Shown here piece by piece: positions 47,486 to 58,075 of a DNA stretch of 64,000 nt. The translations under genes and the position numbers were made by a program. The notes under the pieces were generated by a model. That model did not search any database and was not told where the DNA came from. It was given only the letters and a program-made list of their open reading frames with translations. Position 1 is the first letter of the stretch; each line of letters starts with the position of its first letter. The stretch is from Moraxella osloensis (GTDB taxonomy: Bacteria > Pseudomonadota > Gammaproteobacteria > Pseudomonadales > Moraxellaceae): the NCBI RefSeq assembly GCF_001553955.1, contig NZ_CP014234.1:930001-994000 (forward strand), in the 5' to 3' direction.

Positions 47486-48493
47486 TTAACGGCTACGGTA
47501 AGAGAAGCGGTCATCAACACGTAAATCAGCAGGTGGCCAATTTTCAAGGCGCATACCAAGCTCTAAGTCTTTAGAAGCAAGGACGTCTTTGATTTCAGTT
47601 AATGATTTCTTACCGAGATTTGGGGTTTTTAACAACTCAGTTTCGGTGCGTTGTACCAAATCGCCAATGTAATAGATATTTTCCGCCTTCAAGCAATTTG
47701 CTGAGCGAACCGTTAATTCTAAGTCATCCACTGGGCGAAGTAGCACAGGGTCAACTTCTTCTTTTTCCTTAACAGGTTCTGGGGTGGCTTCCGCTTCAAG
47801 GTCAACAAATACGGCAATTTGCTGCTGCAAAATCGTTGCTGCTTTGCGAATCGCTTCTTCTGGATCGATGGTACCATTGGTTTCAAGCTCAATAACCAAA
47901 CGGTCTAAGTCAGTGCGTTGTTCAACACGGGCATTTTCAACTTGGTATGCCACGCGTAAGATTGGGCTATAGCTAGCATCCAATTTTAAACGACCAATAA
48001 CTTTGTTATCACCAGAATCTTTACGTACATTGGCAGGCTCATAACCACGACCTACTGCTACACGCAAACGCATTTTTAAATGACCACGATCACTTAATGT
48101 ACCTAAAACTAAATCAGGATTGATAATCTCTACATTGTGAGGTAACTCAATATCTGATGCTAGTACAGTGCCAGGACCTTGTTTGTCAAGGGTCAAGAAT
48201 ACTTCATTTTGATCATGCAATTGGATCGCTAAACCTTTTAAATTTAACAATAGATCTAGCACATCTTCTTGCAACCCTTCGAGGGTTGAATACTCATGAT
48301 CAACGCCTTCGATTTCAGCTTCGATTACAGCTGCACCAGGCAATGAAGATAATAGAATACGACGTAGGGCATTACCTAATGTATGCCCAAAACCTCGTTC
48401 TAACGGTTCGAGCGTGACTTTGGCGTGTGTTTCATTGACCGTGTCCACATGAATGGCATTCGGTGTAAGAAACTCAGTAGCATTTAGCATCAT
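47486..48493 (-). CDS. rpoA: DNA-directed RNA polymerase subunit alpha
   Basis: Assembly platform of RNA polymerase and contact for activators and UP elements. N-terminal domain: [23 protein letters not shown] (dimer region); flexible linker with [16 protein letters not shown]-terminal domain: [27 protein letters not shown] and [21 protein letters not shown]. 335 residues. GAGG 6 nt before the first ATG fixes the start at 48493. Confidence 0.98.
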   Translation of the reverse strand: MMLNATEFLTPNAIHVDTVNETHAKVTLEPLERGFGHTLGNALRRILLSSLPGAAVIEAEIEGVDHEYSTLEGLQEDVLDLLLNLKGLAIQLHDQNEVFLTLDKQGPGTVLASDIELPHNVEIINPDLVLGTLSDRGHLKMRLRVAVGRGYEPANVRKDSGDNKVIGRLKLDASYSPILRVAYQVENARVEQRTDLDRLVIELETNGTIDPEEAIRKAATILQQQIAVFVDLEAEATPEPVKEKEEVDPVLLRPVDDLELTVRSANCLKAENIYYIGDLVQRTETELLKTPNLGKKSLTEIKDVLASKDLELGMRLENWPPADLRVDDRFSYRSR

Positions 48494-48522
48494 TTGTCAC
48501 CTCGACTTTATAGTAAAATTAA

Positions 48523-49164
48523 TTATTTAGAGTACAACTCAACGATTAAGCTTTCGTTGATTTCGGTTGGTAAATCAGCACGCTCTGGCGCTTGTTTAAA
48601 AGTACCTTGCAATTTGCTGTTATCAACTTCCAACCATACAGGTGTACCACGTTGAGCCGCCAATTCAATTGCGTTTTTGATACGTAATTGTTCTTTGGCT
48701 TTTTCGTGTACGGCAATCACATCACCATCTTGCAATTGGATTGAAGGAATGTTCACACGAACAAACTCATCACGACCCGCTTTTTTTAATAGAATAGCAC
48801 GGTGGCTAACTAATTGGCGAGCTTCTGCGCGAGTTGCACCAAAACCCATGCGATAAACGACGTTATCGAGGCGACGTTCTAACATTTGAAGCAAGTTTTC
48901 GCCAGTTGCGCCTTTCATACGCGCAGCTTCTTTATAGTAGTTTGAGAATTGACGCTCTAATACACCATAAATGCGTTTTACTTTTTGTTTTTCACGAAGC
49001 TGTGCAGAGTACTCTGACGTTTTGCTACGTGGATTACCATGTTGACCAGGGGCACGGTCAGCTTTTTTGGTTTTTTCTTCGTACGCTTTTACGCCTGATT
49101 TTAATTGTAAATCAGTACCTTCACGACGAGAAAGTTTTAATTTTGGACCTAGATAACGGGCCAT
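48523..49164 (-). CDS. rpsD: 30S ribosomal protein S4
   Basis: Primary 16S-binding protein and, in E. coli, translational repressor of the alpha operon. N-terminus [16 protein letters not shown]; the S4 RNA-binding domain [24 protein letters not shown] is intact. 213 residues (E. coli 206). It begins 10 bp after rpsK. The structured leader upstream of rpsM is a candidate target for its repression. Confidence 0.97.
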   Translation of the reverse strand: MARYLGPKLKLSRREGTDLQLKSGVKAYEEKTKKADRAPGQHGNPRSKTSEYSAQLREKQKVKRIYGVLERQFSNYYKEAARMKGATGENLLQMLERRLDNVVYRMGFGATRAEARQLVSHRAILLKKAGRDEFVRVNIPSIQLQDGDVIAVHEKAKEQLRIKNAIELAAQRGTPVWLEVDNSKLQGTFKQAPERADLPTEINESLIVELYSK

Positions 49165-49174
49165 GAAAGTCTCC

Positions 49175-49564
49175 TTATACGCGACGTTTTTTCGGTGGAC
49201 GAGTTCCGTTATGAGGAATCGGGGTTATATCGCTAATGCTGTTTATTTTATAACCCAATGCACCTAATGCTCTTACCGCAGACTCACGACCAGGTCCTGG
49301 ACCTTTAACCAAGACATCAACATTCTTGACACCATATTCTTGTGCTGCTTTACCAGCAACTTCAGCCGCAACCTGTGCAGCAAATGGTGTTGATTTACGT
49401 GAACCACGGAAGCCTTGTCCACCGGCGGTGGCCCAAGCCAAAGCATTACCTTGACGATCGGTAATCGTTACAATGGTGTTATTAAAAGACGCATGGATGT
49501 GCGCTACGCCCTCAGCTACCGAGCGGCGAGTCACTTTTTTGCGACTACGAGTGTCTTTTGCCAT
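49175..49564 (-). CDS. rpsK: 30S ribosomal protein S11
   Basis: Platform protein near the mRNA exit path. Signatures: [38 protein letters not shown] and the C-terminal [15 protein letters not shown]. 129 residues, standard. 20 bp after rpsM. Confidence 0.98.
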   Translation of the reverse strand: MAKDTRSRKKVTRRSVAEGVAHIHASFNNTIVTITDRQGNALAWATAGGQGFRGSRKSTPFAAQVAAEVAGKAAQEYGVKNVDVLVKGPGPGRESAVRALGALGYKINSISDITPIPHNGTRPPKKRRV

Positions 49565-49584
49565 CTTTTAGCTTCCTAAGTTAA

Positions 49585-49941
49585 TTATTTTCTGATTGCT
49601 TTACGTGGACCCTTACGAGTACGCGCATTTGTTTTTGTGCGTTGACCGTTAACAGGCAAACCGCGACGATGACGCAAGCCACGATAGCAACCCAAGTCTA
49701 CTAAACGTTTAATATTCATCGAGATTTCACGACGCAAGTCACCTTCAGTCGCATATTCTGCAACTTGGGTACGGACAGCATCAAGCTGAGTATCATTTAG
49801 TTCACTGATTTTAGTAGTTGGCGCAATGTTTACCGCTTCTAAAATTTTAGCAGCAGTGGTACGACCAATACCAAAAATATAAGTGAGTGAAATGATAGCG
49901 TGCTTGTTGTCCGGAATGTTTACACCGGCAATACGAGCCAT
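49585..49941 (-). CDS. rpsM: 30S ribosomal protein S13
   Basis: Head protein contacting the P-site tRNA and L5. [18 protein letters not shown] at the N-terminus, [25 protein letters not shown] near the end. Two ATG codons: 49947 has GGAG only 2 nt before it, while 49941 has it at 8 nt and yields the family start MARIAGV, so 49941 is preferred. First gene of the alpha operon. Confidence 0.97.
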   Translation of the reverse strand: MARIAGVNIPDNKHAIISLTYIFGIGRTTAAKILEAVNIAPTTKISELNDTQLDAVRTQVAEYATEGDLRREISMNIKRLVDLGCYRGLRHRRGLPVNGQRTKTNARTRKGPRKAIRK

Positions 49942-49994
49942 TGACATTTCTCCAATTATAAGGAAAAGATGAATTAATCATCTACTGATGTAGC

Positions 49995-50098
49995 ATTTTG
50001 AGACATTTGGTTATCTACAAATGTCTCAAAATAACGACAAGTAGCGGATAATACAGTATCCGCTACCTGATTTCAAGTCCAATCTAACAATTTAGATT
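49995..50098 (-). promoter_or_regulatory. structured leader between rpmJ and rpsM (alpha operon leader)
   Basis: Three consecutive hairpins in transcription order: AATCTAA/TTAGATT (50081-50098, overlapping the rpmJ stop), GTAGCGGATA/TATCCGCTAC (50041-50066, perfect 10 bp) and ATTTTGAGACATTTG/CAAATGTCTCAAAAT (49995-50032, perfect 15 bp, 8-nt loop). None is followed by a T-run, so they are not typical terminators. The position matches the E. coli alpha-operon leader where S4 represses translation; that role here is inference. Confidence 0.6.
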
Positions 50099-50213
50099 AA
50101 CCTTGACGTTGTTTATGACGCGGTTCTGCACTACAAATAACGCGAACAACGCCTTTGCGGCGTACAATTTTGCAGCTACCGCAGATTGTTTTTACAGATG
50201 CTTGAACTTTCAT
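50097..50213 (-). CDS. rpmJ: 50S ribosomal protein L36
   Basis: 38-residue zinc-binding protein: [20 protein letters not shown] and so on, with ligands Cys11, Cys14, Cys27 and His33 (the C+ form). It lies 19 bp downstream of secY in its classical place at the end of the spc operon. GGAGCTG lies just before the ATG. Confidence 0.96.
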   Translation of the reverse strand: MKVQASVKTICGSCKIVRRKGVVRVICSAEPRHKQRQG

Positions 50214-50232
50214 TTTCAGCTCCTAGTAGTAG

Positions 50233-51570
50233 TTATGAATGCTTGACTTCCATGGTTTGCATCAGCGAATAATCATGGTACTGGTGAGTCATTAAGTGCG
50301 CTTTAACTTGGGCAATAAAGTCCATAATTACGACCACACAAATCAGTACTGAGGTACCGCCTAAATGAAAAGGAATACCAAACGCAGATTGCAATATCAT
50401 CGGCATCAAACAAATAATTGTCATATAAATCGCCCCAATAAAGGTTAAGCGATTTAACACATGATCTAAATAACGTTGAGTTTGTAAACCTGGACGAATG
50501 CCTGGAATATAAGCCCCACTTCGTTTCAAATTCTCTGATACTTCTTTTGGACTAAATACCAACGCGGTATAAAAATAACAAAAGAAAATAATCAAGGCTG
50601 CAAAGATTACCAAATACAGCGGCTGACCTGGTGACAACACCAATGCCATATTCTGCAAAAAGCTTTGAAAAATATTGGGATTGGGTGATTGACCCACCCA
50701 CTGTCCCAAACTCGCTGGGAATAACAACAATGAACTAGCAAAAATCGCTGGAATAACCCCTGCCATATTAATTTTTAATGGCAAATGCGATTGCTGCTGT
50801 GCATATATTTTTCGTTCTTGCGATTGCTTTTGGGCATAGTTGACAGGAATACGGCGCTGGGCACGCTCAATAAACACAATCCCCGCGACCACCGCTAACG
50901 CCAATAAACTAAATATCAACAAGGCAATCATATTCATTTGACCTTGCTGGACAGAGTTAATTGACTGCGTGACCACTTGTGGAAAAGTCGCTATGATACC
51001 CGCTAAAATTAGCATTGAAATACCATTACCAATACCACGTTCAGTAATCTGTTCACCTAACCACATCAAAAACATTGACCCTGCAACGAGCGAAGTTACC
51101 GCAGGAATATAAAAACCAAGACCACTGGTCAATGTGAGATTCTGACTAATCAAACCTGTGCACATACCAATTGATTGAACCAAGGCTAATGCAAGGGTTA
51201 ATTGGCGGGTATACTTGTTGATTTGGCGTTGACCGGCTTGGCCTTCTTTTTTTAATGCATCCAGTGATGGTATAACCGCCGTCATCATTTGGACAATGAT
51301 TGAAGCAGAAATATAAGGCATAATCCCGAGTGCCATGACTGACATCCGCTCTAATGCCCCACCAGAAAACATATTAAACAAACCTAAAATAGTATTTTCA
51401 TTGGTTTGAAAAAATTTCGATAAGCTTTCTGGATCCATACCAGGAATAGGTACATGTGAACCGAAACGATAGACGACTAAAGCACCCAACAAAAATAGTA
51501 AACGATTAAATAATTCATCGTACTTACGAATAAATGCTAGAGGATTCATCGATGTTGAATGCTTAGTCAT
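50233..51570 (-). CDS. secY: protein translocase subunit SecY
   Basis: Channel-forming subunit of the Sec translocon, ten transmembrane segments, 445 residues. Visible: YRFGSHVPIPGMDPESL near the first segment, the plug region IMPYISASIIVQMM, LEQITERGIGNGISM-type loop (GEQITERGIGNGISMLI), YYTALVFSPKEVSENLKRSGAYIPGIRPG and the C-terminal MDFIAQVKAHL. Start 51570, 6 bp after rplO. Confidence 0.97.
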   Translation of the reverse strand: MTKHSTSMNPLAFIRKYDELFNRLLFLLGALVVYRFGSHVPIPGMDPESLSKFFQTNENTILGLFNMFSGGALERMSVMALGIMPYISASIIVQMMTAVIPSLDALKKEGQAGQRQINKYTRQLTLALALVQSIGMCTGLISQNLTLTSGLGFYIPAVTSLVAGSMFLMWLGEQITERGIGNGISMLILAGIIATFPQVVTQSINSVQQGQMNMIALLIFSLLALAVVAGIVFIERAQRRIPVNYAQKQSQERKIYAQQQSHLPLKINMAGVIPAIFASSLLLFPASLGQWVGQSPNPNIFQSFLQNMALVLSPGQPLYLVIFAALIIFFCYFYTALVFSPKEVSENLKRSGAYIPGIRPGLQTQRYLDHVLNRLTFIGAIYMTIICLMPMILQSAFGIPFHLGGTSVLICVVVIMDFIAQVKAHLMTHQYHDYSLMQTMEVKHS

Positions 51571-51576
51571 GTAGGA

Positions 51577-52017
51577 TTACTCCTCAACAGTACCACCAGC
51601 TGCTTCAATAGCCGCTTTAGCACCTTTAGTCACTTTAACACCTTTAAAAGTATATGCTTTGGTTACGTCACCTGAAAGGATGATACGAACACGTTGCATA
51701 TCGTGGCGAATGATATTCGCTGCTTTTAAAGACTCAACGCTTACCACGTCACCATCAACTTGGTTTAATTCTGATAAACGTACTTCTGCCGTTACCATTG
51801 CAAGTTTACTGGTGAAACCAAACTTTGGCAAACGACGGTATAAAGGCATTTGACCGCCTTCAAAACCTGAGCGAATACCAGAACCTGTACGTGAAGTTTG
51901 ACCTTTGACACCACGACCACCGGTTTTACCGATACCAGAACCGATACCACGACCACGGCGAAGTTTATTTTTTCTTGAACCTTCAGCTGGGCTCAATTCA
52001 TTTAAACGTAGACCCAT
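51577..52017 (-). CDS. rplO: 50S ribosomal protein L15
   Basis: 23S-binding protein. [53 protein letters not shown] and the C-terminal [15 protein letters not shown]. 146 residues. Its ATG overlaps the rpmD stop by one base (TAATG), so translation is coupled. Confidence 0.97.
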   Translation of the reverse strand: MGLRLNELSPAEGSRKNKLRRGRGIGSGIGKTGGRGVKGQTSRTGSGIRSGFEGGQMPLYRRLPKFGFTSKLAMVTAEVRLSELNQVDGDVVSVESLKAANIIRHDMQRVRIILSGDVTKAYTFKGVKVTKGAKAAIEAAGGTVEE

Positions 52018-52196
52018 TATACTTCCTCCACTTTAACTAAGTAGTTAACGCGGTTTACCATACCACGGGTCGAAGGGGTATCTTCAACTTCGACAGTATG
52101 TCCAATACGACGTAACCCTAAACCTTTCAAACAAGCTTTATGGCTTGCTAGGCGATGGGCACTCGATTTTACTTGAGTAACTTTCATTTTTTTCAT
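52017..52196 (-). CDS. rpmD: 50S ribosomal protein L30
   Basis: 59-residue protein [20 protein letters not shown]..., with the family core [21 protein letters not shown] and [13 protein letters not shown]. The first ATG (52196) has AGG 7 nt upstream and is preferred to the one three codons later. Its stop overlaps the rplO start. Confidence 0.94.
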   Translation of the reverse strand: MKKMKVTQVKSSAHRLASHKACLKGLGLRRIGHTVEVEDTPSTRGMVNRVNYLVKVEEV

Positions 52197-52210
52197 GTTA
52201 TCACCTTAGC

Positions 52211-52708
52211 TTAGCCCAAGATTTCTTCAACTGATTTACCGCGTTTTGCCGCAACTTTTTCAGGAGAAGACATTTCTTTTAACCCGTTGAAAGTTGCACG
52301 TACAACGTTAGCGGCATTGGTTGAACCATAGCATTTTGCTAATACGTTTTCTACGCCTGCAACTTCTAATACTGCACGCATTGCACCACCGGCGATAACA
52401 CCTGTACCTTCAGAGGCTGGTTGCATATACACGCGACTTGCACCGTGGCTAGCAGTAATAGGATGTTGAAGGGTTGTACCCGCTAAATCAACGGTAATCA
52501 TATTACGTTTGGCAGCTTCTAATGCTTTTTGAATCGCTGCAGGCACTTCACGCGCTTTACCACGACCAAAACCAACACGACCATTGCCATCACCTACCAC
52601 TGTGAGTGCGGTGAAAGAAAAGATACGACCACCTTTTACAACTTTAGATACACGGCCAACTGTGACTAAGCGCTCTACTAAACCGTCTGTTTGTTCAAAT
52701 TTTGCCAT
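52211..52708 (-). CDS. rpsE: 30S ribosomal protein S5
   Basis: Decoding-fidelity protein. [39 protein letters not shown] (RNA-binding double-stranded fold) and [22 protein letters not shown]. 165 residues. 14 bp before rpmD, 2 bp after rplR. Confidence 0.98.
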   Translation of the reverse strand: MAKFEQTDGLVERLVTVGRVSKVVKGGRIFSFTALTVVGDGNGRVGFGRGKAREVPAAIQKALEAAKRNMITVDLAGTTLQHPITASHGASRVYMQPASEGTGVIAGGAMRAVLEVAGVENVLAKCYGSTNAANVVRATFNGLKEMSSPEKVAAKRGKSVEEILG

Positions 52709-52710
52709 GA

Positions 52711-53061
52711 TTAGAACTCCAATCCATTTTCACGAGCGGCTTCAGCTAATGCTTTAACACGACCATGATATTTAAAACCGCTACGATCAAACGCAACTTT
52801 AGTAATACCGGCAGCTTTAGCGCGTTCTGCAATTAATTTACCAACGGCAGTTGCAGCTTCGATGTTGCTAGTTTGACCAGCACGTAAAGTAGTATCTAAC
52901 GTTGAAGCTTGGGCTAACACTTCACCACCTGTTGGTGAGATAACTTGTGCATAGATGTGGGTGTTAGTACGATTAACAGATAGACGATTTACGCCTAAAC
53001 CACGGATATGTGCACGGGTTTTTTTCGCTCTGCGAAGGCGAGCAGCTTTTTTATCAAACAT
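52711..53061 (-). CDS. rplR: 50S ribosomal protein L18
   Basis: Binds 5S rRNA in the central protuberance. [42 protein letters not shown] and [19 protein letters not shown]. 116 residues, standard. Confidence 0.97.
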   Translation of the reverse strand: MFDKKAARLRRAKKTRAHIRGLGVNRLSVNRTNTHIYAQVISPTGGEVLAQASTLDTTLRAGQTSNIEAATAVGKLIAERAKAAGITKVAFDRSGFKYHGRVKALAEAARENGLEF

Positions 53062-53072
53062 GTCATTTCACC

Positions 53073-53606
53073 TTATTTTTTCTTAGCTTCTTTACGAGCG
53101 ACATACTCATCGCTATAACGAACGCCTTTGCCTTTGTAAGGCTCAGGTGGGCGATAGCCACGAATGTTTGCTGCTGCTTGACCTAGCTTTTGTTTGTCGC
53201 TAGATTTTAACACGATTTCAGTCGCAGTTGGGGTTTCAGCAGTAACACCTTCAGGTAGTACATATTCGATTGGGTGTGAGTAACCTAAGTTTAGGTTAAC
53301 TTTATTGCCAGCAACAGCGGCTTTATAACCAACACCAATCAATTGTAGACGACGTTCGAAGCCTTCAGTAACACCTTTAACCATGTTGCTTAATAATGCA
53401 CGAACTGTACCAGTGTGCATCCAACCGTCTTTGGTGTCAGATTTTGGTGAAAGAATAAGTTGATTATCTTCCTGTTTTAGCTCGACCAAATCATGCAGGC
53501 GTAAAGTTAGCGTACCTTTGCTACCTTTAACTTCAACCTGCTGACCGTTCAAAGTAACACTTGTACCATTTGGTAGTGCTACAGGGGCTTTAGCCACACG
53601 AGACAT
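53073..53606 (-). CDS. rplF: 50S ribosomal protein L6
   Basis: Located near the factor-binding site. [20 protein letters not shown] start, [17 protein letters not shown] in the middle, and the C-terminal [19 protein letters not shown]. The frame is open 14 codons further upstream, but the ATG at 53606 gives the family N-terminus and 177 residues, the same as E. coli. Confidence 0.97.
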   Translation of the reverse strand: MSRVAKAPVALPNGTSVTLNGQQVEVKGSKGTLTLRLHDLVELKQEDNQLILSPKSDTKDGWMHTGTVRALLSNMVKGVTEGFERRLQLIGVGYKAAVAGNKVNLNLGYSHPIEYVLPEGVTAETPTATEIVLKSSDKQKLGQAAANIRGYRPPEPYKGKGVRYSDEYVARKEAKKK

Positions 53607-53679
53607 ACGGGTAATTCCTATAAAAGTGATAAAAAAACGAACAGGCACAACAAACTATGCCTGTCCCTCTTAATGTTAA

Positions 53680-54078
53680 TTAAGCTACGAACGCAATAAC
53701 TTCGCCGCCTAATCCAGCTGCACGAGCTTCACGGTCGCTCATGATGCCTTTATTGGTAGAGATGATTGCTACACCTAGACCTTTTTGGACGCTTGGTAGG
53801 GCATCTTTACCACGGTATTGACGTAAACCTGGACGACTATAACGTTTAATCGTCTCAATGACTGGTTTACCTTCAAAATATTTCAGCTCGATGGTTAATT
53901 CAGTTTTACCTGTACCAACTTCTTGAGTTTCAGCGGTCGCAACATAACCTTCTTTCACTAGCAAATCAGCAATTGATTTACGTAGTTTTGAGCTTGGCAT
54001 AGTCACAGACGCTTTTTGAGCCATTTGTGCATTACGGATACGAGTCAACATATCAGCAACGGTATCTTGCATACTCAT
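53680..54078 (-). CDS. rpsH: 30S ribosomal protein S8
   Basis: Primary 16S-binding protein; in E. coli it represses the spc operon by binding near the L5 start. [33 protein letters not shown] and [23 protein letters not shown]. Start 54078 is supported by AAGGGGAA 5-6 nt upstream; a second ATG lies two codons in. Confidence 0.97.
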   Translation of the reverse strand: MSMQDTVADMLTRIRNAQMAQKASVTMPSSKLRKSIADLLVKEGYVATAETQEVGTGKTELTIELKYFEGKPVIETIKRYSRPGLRQYRGKDALPSVQKGLGVAIISTNKGIMSDREARAAGLGGEVIAFVA

Positions 54079-54089
54079 ATTGTTTCCCC

Positions 54090-54395
54090 TTACCAGCTTG
54101 CTTTATGAACGCCAGGTACATCACCTTGCATTACTTTTTCACGAATCATGTTACGTGAAAGACCAAATTTACGGAAATAACCGTGTGGACGACCTGTCAA
54201 TGCACAGCGGTTACGTAAACGTACGGGTGAAGCATCACGTGGCAGTGCTTGTAATGCAAGCATTGCGTCCATACGCTCTTCGTCAGTTGCGTTGATGTCG
54301 CTGATAATTGCCTTAAGCTTTGCACGCTTCTCAGCATATTTAGCAACAGTCGCTTCGCGTTTAAATTCGCGATTAATCATACTTTTCTTTGCCAT
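54090..54395 (-). CDS. rpsN: 30S ribosomal protein S14
   Basis: 101 residues, the long zinc-free form (no CxxC pairs): [23 protein letters not shown]-type start and [34 protein letters not shown]. Standard gammaproteobacterial type. Confidence 0.97.
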   Translation of the reverse strand: MAKKSMINREFKREATVAKYAEKRAKLKAIISDINATDEERMDAMLALQALPRDASPVRLRNRCALTGRPHGYFRKFGLSRNMIREKVMQGDVPGVHKASW

Positions 54396-54413
54396 ATTGC
54401 CTTATCCTTGCTG

Positions 54414-54953
54414 TTAGCCCTTGAATGGGAAGCCGAATGCTTTAAGCAATGCACGACCTTGATCATCAGTTTTTGCGGTAGTCGTAATGGTAATATCTAA
54501 ACCACGAATACGGTCGATTTTGTCAAAGTCAACTTCAGGGAAAACGATTTGCTCTTTGATACCTAGTGAATAGTTACCACGGCCATCAAATGCTTTATCT
54601 GTAAAACCGCGGAAGTCACGGATACGTGGAATAGCGATTGAGATTAAACGATCTAAAAACTCGTACATCTGTTCGCCACGTAACGTTACTTTACAGCCGA
54701 TTGGCCATTCTTCACGGATTTTAAAGCCTGCAACTGATTTGCGAGCTTTGGTTACTACAGGTTTTTGACCGGCAATTGCCGTCATATCCGCTAATGCACC
54801 TTCAAGAACTTTTTTGTCTTGAGCCGCATCACCCACACCCATGTTTAGGGTGATTTTGGTGATTTTAGGGATTTCCATAACGTTGGCTAAACCAAGCTCT
54901 TGCTGAATTTTTTGCTTAAGCTGTTCGTTATATTGTGTTTTAAGTCTTGCCAT
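54414..54953 (-). CDS. rplE: 50S ribosomal protein L5
   Basis: 5S rRNA-binding protein. [52 protein letters not shown]-type segment ([20 protein letters not shown]) and [17 protein letters not shown]. The frame continues upstream over rplX, but ATG 54953 gives 179 residues, identical in length to E. coli. Confidence 0.97.
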   Translation of the reverse strand: MARLKTQYNEQLKQKIQQELGLANVMEIPKITKITLNMGVGDAAQDKKVLEGALADMTAIAGQKPVVTKARKSVAGFKIREEWPIGCKVTLRGEQMYEFLDRLISIAIPRIRDFRGFTDKAFDGRGNYSLGIKEQIVFPEVDFDKIDRIRGLDITITTTAKTDDQGRALLKAFGFPFKG

Positions 54954-54972
54954 TACTGATACCCTTAGATGG

Positions 54973-55290
54973 TTATGCAGTCGCCACAACTTCACCAGAT
55001 GAACGATAAACGCGTTGTTTTTTGCCTTCGTCATTCAATTGGTAAGAAATACGATCTGCCTTTTGGGTTGCTGCATTATAAATTGCAACATTTGAAATGT
55101 GTAAAAATGCTTCTTTCTCGATAATACCACCTTCAACGCCAGTCTGTTGGTTTGGCTTTTGGTGTTTTTTAACGATGTTGATGCCTTCAACTTTTACACG
55201 GTCTTCTTTTACTGCTAGTACTGTACCTTGCTTGCCTTTATCTTTGCCAGCAATTACAATCACTTGGTCGCCTTTACGTAATTTTGCCAT
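54973..55290 (-). CDS. rplX: 50S ribosomal protein L24
   Basis: Early assembly protein with a KOW motif: [21 protein letters not shown], then [20 protein letters not shown]. 105 residues. 7 bp after rplN. Confidence 0.97.
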   Translation of the reverse strand: MAKLRKGDQVIVIAGKDKGKQGTVLAVKEDRVKVEGINIVKKHQKPNQQTGVEGGIIEKEAFLHISNVAIYNAATQKADRISYQLNDEGKKQRVYRSSGEVVATA

Positions 55291-55297
55291 GTTTTCC

Positions 55298-55666
55298 TCA
55301 CAATACTTCTGGGGCTAATGAAACAATTTTCATAAATTGTTCGCCACGTAGTTCGCGGGTTACTGGTCCAAAAATACGTGTTGCAATTGGTGCTTTATTG
55401 TTGTTCAACAACACAGCTGCATTATCATCAAAACGTAGTACTGAACCGTCAGGACGACGTACACCAAACTTCGTGCGTACGACTACCGCGTTCATTACAT
55501 CACCTTTCTTGACACGACCGCGTGGAATTGCTTCTTTCACAGTCACTTTAATGATGTCGCCTACTGATGCATAACGACGATGTGAGCCACCTAGTACTTT
55601 AATGCACATAACTCGTTTTGCACCACTGTTGTCTGCAACTTCCAGCATTGTTTCAGTCTGAATCAT
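55298..55666 (-). CDS. rplN: 50S ribosomal protein L14
   Basis: [20 protein letters not shown] start, [20 protein letters not shown] and VFGPVTREL-like ([25 protein letters not shown]) end. The frame is open 13 codons upstream, but ATG 55666 gives the standard 122 residues. First gene of the spc operon. Confidence 0.98.
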   Translation of the reverse strand: MIQTETMLEVADNSGAKRVMCIKVLGGSHRRYASVGDIIKVTVKEAIPRGRVKKGDVMNAVVVRTKFGVRRPDGSVLRFDDNAAVLLNNNKAPIATRIFGPVTRELRGEQFMKIVSLAPEVL

Positions 55667-55729
55667 CGCGTTACTCCATAAATTGGCAAAACAAGTCTTT
55701 GCCACAATAAGCCATTTTTAAGGTGGCGT

Positions 55730-55758
55730 ATTGTAGCAGTTACTGACTTGCTTTGCAA
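55730..55758 (-). promoter_or_regulatory. probable spc operon promoter
   Basis: On the minus strand TTGCAA (55753-55758) and TACAAT (55730-55735) are separated by exactly 17 bp, in the 116-bp gap between rpsQ and rplN, about 64 bp before the rplN start. Both hexamers match sigma-70 consensus at 4-5 of 6 positions. Confidence 0.65.
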
Positions 55759-55782
55759 TTATAACTATCTATTTAAGTTAAA

Positions 55783-56067
55783 TTAAATATTAACTGCTTT
55801 TTCTACTACGTCTACTAACACCCAAGATTTGGTTTTTGATAGTGGACGTGTTGATTTGATACGAACTGTATCACCAACGCCACACTCATTGTTTTCATCA
55901 TGAGCATGTAGTTTGGTCGAACGGCGAATCATTTTGCCATATTTGGCATGACGAATACGGCGCTCAACAAGTACAGTAATGGTTTTATCCATTTTGTCAC
56001 TGACAACTTTACCAGTGACTGTACTTTGTTCAGTAGCGTTAGCTTGGTTGGTATTTTGCTCACTCAT
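55783..56067 (-). CDS. rpsQ: 30S ribosomal protein S17
   Basis: Primary 16S-binding OB-fold protein. [22 protein letters not shown] and [19 protein letters not shown], ending [18 protein letters not shown]. 94 residues, about ten more than E. coli owing to an Asn/Gln-rich N-terminus. Last gene of the S10 operon; 2 bp after rpmC. Confidence 0.97.
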   Translation of the reverse strand: MSEQNTNQANATEQSTVTGKVVSDKMDKTITVLVERRIRHAKYGKMIRRSTKLHAHDENNECGVGDTVRIKSTRPLSKTKSWVLVDVVEKAVNI

Positions 56068-56069
56068 GA

Positions 56070-56276
56070 TTAAGCCCCTTGGTTTTCGGTGTTCTGTTTT
56101 TCAGAGATAAGAGTCTTGATTTGAGCAATCGTACGACGATTTGCTTTAATCTCATGGGTGTTGCCTAACTGACCAGTGGCTTTTGCCATACGAAGACGAA
56201 ATGTTTCTAATTGCTTTTCGTCTAGTAATTGGGTCAGCTCTTCGACTGATTTGTCTTTAAGTTCACTGATCTTCAT
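56070..56276 (-). CDS. rpmC: 50S ribosomal protein L29
   Basis: Two-helix protein at the tunnel exit: [52 protein letters not shown]. 68 residues. Its ATG overlaps the rplP stop by one base. Confidence 0.96.
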   Translation of the reverse strand: MKISELKDKSVEELTQLLDEKQLETFRLRMAKATGQLGNTHEIKANRRTIAQIKTLISEKQNTENQGA

Positions 56277-56689
56277 TACATTATCGTCCGTTTAACAATG
56301 GTGGTTTTGAAAGGCAACTTGGCAGCTGCAAGCGTGAACGCTTCAGTTGCTAGCTCGTCAGAAACCCCTTCGATTTCATAAAGCATTTTGCCTGGTTTGA
56401 TTTCGCATACCCAGTATTCTACTGGACCTTTACCTTTACCCATACGAACTTCTAGTGGTTTTTCGGTAATTGGTTTGTCTGGGAACACACGAATCCAAAT
56501 TTTACCACCGCGCTTGATACGACGTGAAATCGTACGACGAGCAGCTTCGATTTGACGTGCAGTCATACGACCACGTTCTACTGATTTAAGTCCGATTGTA
56601 CCAAAAGATACGCTACTACCACGGTGAGCTAACCCCGTATTACGTCCTTTTTGTACTTTACGAAACTTGGTACGTTTTGGTTGTAACAT
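56276..56689 (-). CDS. rplP: 50S ribosomal protein L16
   Basis: Near the A and P sites. [20 protein letters not shown] start, [23 protein letters not shown]-type segment and [19 protein letters not shown]. 137 residues. 5 bp after rpsC. Confidence 0.98.
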   Translation of the reverse strand: MLQPKRTKFRKVQKGRNTGLAHRGSSVSFGTIGLKSVERGRMTARQIEAARRTISRRIKRGGKIWIRVFPDKPITEKPLEVRMGKGKGPVEYWVCEIKPGKMLYEIEGVSDELATEAFTLAAAKLPFKTTIVKRTIM

Positions 56690-56694
56690 ATCGA

Positions 56695-57447
56695 TTAACC
56701 TCTGTCTTTAGCTGGGCGCTCACTACGTGGGCGGTCGCTACGATCATTACGAGCACGACGTTTTTGAGGTGCACGTGCTTGCTTTTCTTCTTTGACTGGA
56801 TTATATACACGGTTCATGCCGTCAAGCACTTCACCACGGAAAATCCAAACTTTTACACCGATAGTACCGTAAGTGGTTTCTGCGCGTACATTTGAGTAGT
56901 CAATGTCAGCACGTAATGTATGCAAAGGTACACGACCTTCACGATACCACTCTGAGCGAGCAATCTCAGCGCCGCCAAGACGACCTGATAGCTCAACTTT
57001 GATACCTTGTGCGCCAGCTTTCATACTGTTTTGAACAGCACGTTTCATAGCACGGCGAAACATAACACGACGTTCAAGTTGTGAAGCAATACCGTCAGCT
57101 ACTAGACGTGCGTCTAAGTCTGGTTGGGTGATTTCTTCAATGCTAACTTGTGCTGGTACACCCATTAATTTGGTAAGTTCTTTTTGTAGGCTTTCAATAT
57201 CTTCGCCTTTTTTACCAATGATGATACCAGGACGTGCAGTAGCGATAGTGATTTTAGCTGCGCCCGTAGGACGTTCGATGCTAATACCGCTGATCATCGC
57301 TGCTTTAAGCTTTTTCTCTAAATACTTACGAACTTGTAAGTCGTTGATTAAGTATTCAGAGTATTTTTTTGGATCTGCATACCAGTTAGCGTTTGATTTA
57401 CGAATTACGCCAAGACGGATGCCGATTGGATGAACTTTCTGTCCCAT
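56695..57447 (-). CDS. rpsC: 30S ribosomal protein S3
   Basis: mRNA-entry protein with a KH domain ([20 protein letters not shown]) and [22 protein letters not shown]-type C domain. 250 residues; E. coli 233. The last 25 residues are Arg/Asp/Pro-rich ([20 protein letters not shown]), a disordered basic tail. Confidence 0.97.
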   Translation of the reverse strand: MGQKVHPIGIRLGVIRKSNANWYADPKKYSEYLINDLQVRKYLEKKLKAAMISGISIERPTGAAKITIATARPGIIIGKKGEDIESLQKELTKLMGVPAQVSIEEITQPDLDARLVADGIASQLERRVMFRRAMKRAVQNSMKAGAQGIKVELSGRLGGAEIARSEWYREGRVPLHTLRADIDYSNVRAETTYGTIGVKVWIFRGEVLDGMNRVYNPVKEEKQARAPQKRRARNDRSDRPRSERPAKDRG

Positions 57448-57448
57448 A

Positions 57449-57778
57449 TTATGCTCCTACCTTAACTGTGATGTGGCAAGTACGTTTGCTAATACGGTCA
57501 GCACGACCTTTGGCACGTGGTAAAACACGTTTTAACGTAATACCTTCATCCACATAAATGGTAGAAACACGGAGTGTATCGATGTCTAAACCATTGTTAT
57601 GCTCAGCGTTAGCAATCGCAGATTCTAAGCATTTTTTAACCAATTTAGCGGCTTTTTTATTGCTAAAGGTTAAGATATCTAATGCACGCTCAATTGATTT
57701 GCCGCGAACTTCGTCAGCAACTAAGCGTACTTTTTGTGCCGAAATGGCGGCACCGCGTAATTTTGCAGTTACTTCCAT
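57449..57778 (-). CDS. rplV: 50S ribosomal protein L22
   Basis: Lines the exit tunnel; macrolide-resistance changes occur in its hairpin. [20 protein letters not shown] start, [19 protein letters not shown] and [20 protein letters not shown]. The frame extends 29 codons upstream over rpsS, but ATG 57778 gives 109 residues, as in E. coli 110. Confidence 0.97.
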   Translation of the reverse strand: MEVTAKLRGAAISAQKVRLVADEVRGKSIERALDILTFSNKKAAKLVKKCLESAIANAEHNNGLDIDTLRVSTIYVDEGITLKRVLPRAKGRADRISKRTCHITVKVGA

Positions 57779-57788
57779 GATGAGCACC

Positions 57789-58064
57789 TTATTTCTTAGA
57801 TTTCTTGTCAACGCCATGACCACGATATGTACGGGTTGGGGCGAATTCACCAAGTTTATGACCAACCATTTGCTCGTTTACGATAACAGGTACGTGTGTA
57901 CGACCGTTATGAACAGAAATAGTTAAGCCGACCATTTGTGGCAAAATCATTGAGCGACGTGACCAAGTTTTGATTGGTTTGCGTGAGTTAGTTTCTAACG
58001 CATTCTCAACTTTGGCAAACAAGTGCGCATCGATGAATGGACCTTTTTTCAATGAACGAGGCAT
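57789..58064 (-). CDS. rpsS: 30S ribosomal protein S19
   Basis: Head protein with S13. [41 protein letters not shown] and [22 protein letters not shown]. 91 residues, standard. Confidence 0.98.
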   Translation of the reverse strand: MPRSLKKGPFIDAHLFAKVENALETNSRKPIKTWSRRSMILPQMVGLTISVHNGRTHVPVIVNEQMVGHKLGEFAPTRTYRGHGVDKKSKK

Positions 58065-58075
58065 GAAATTATTCC

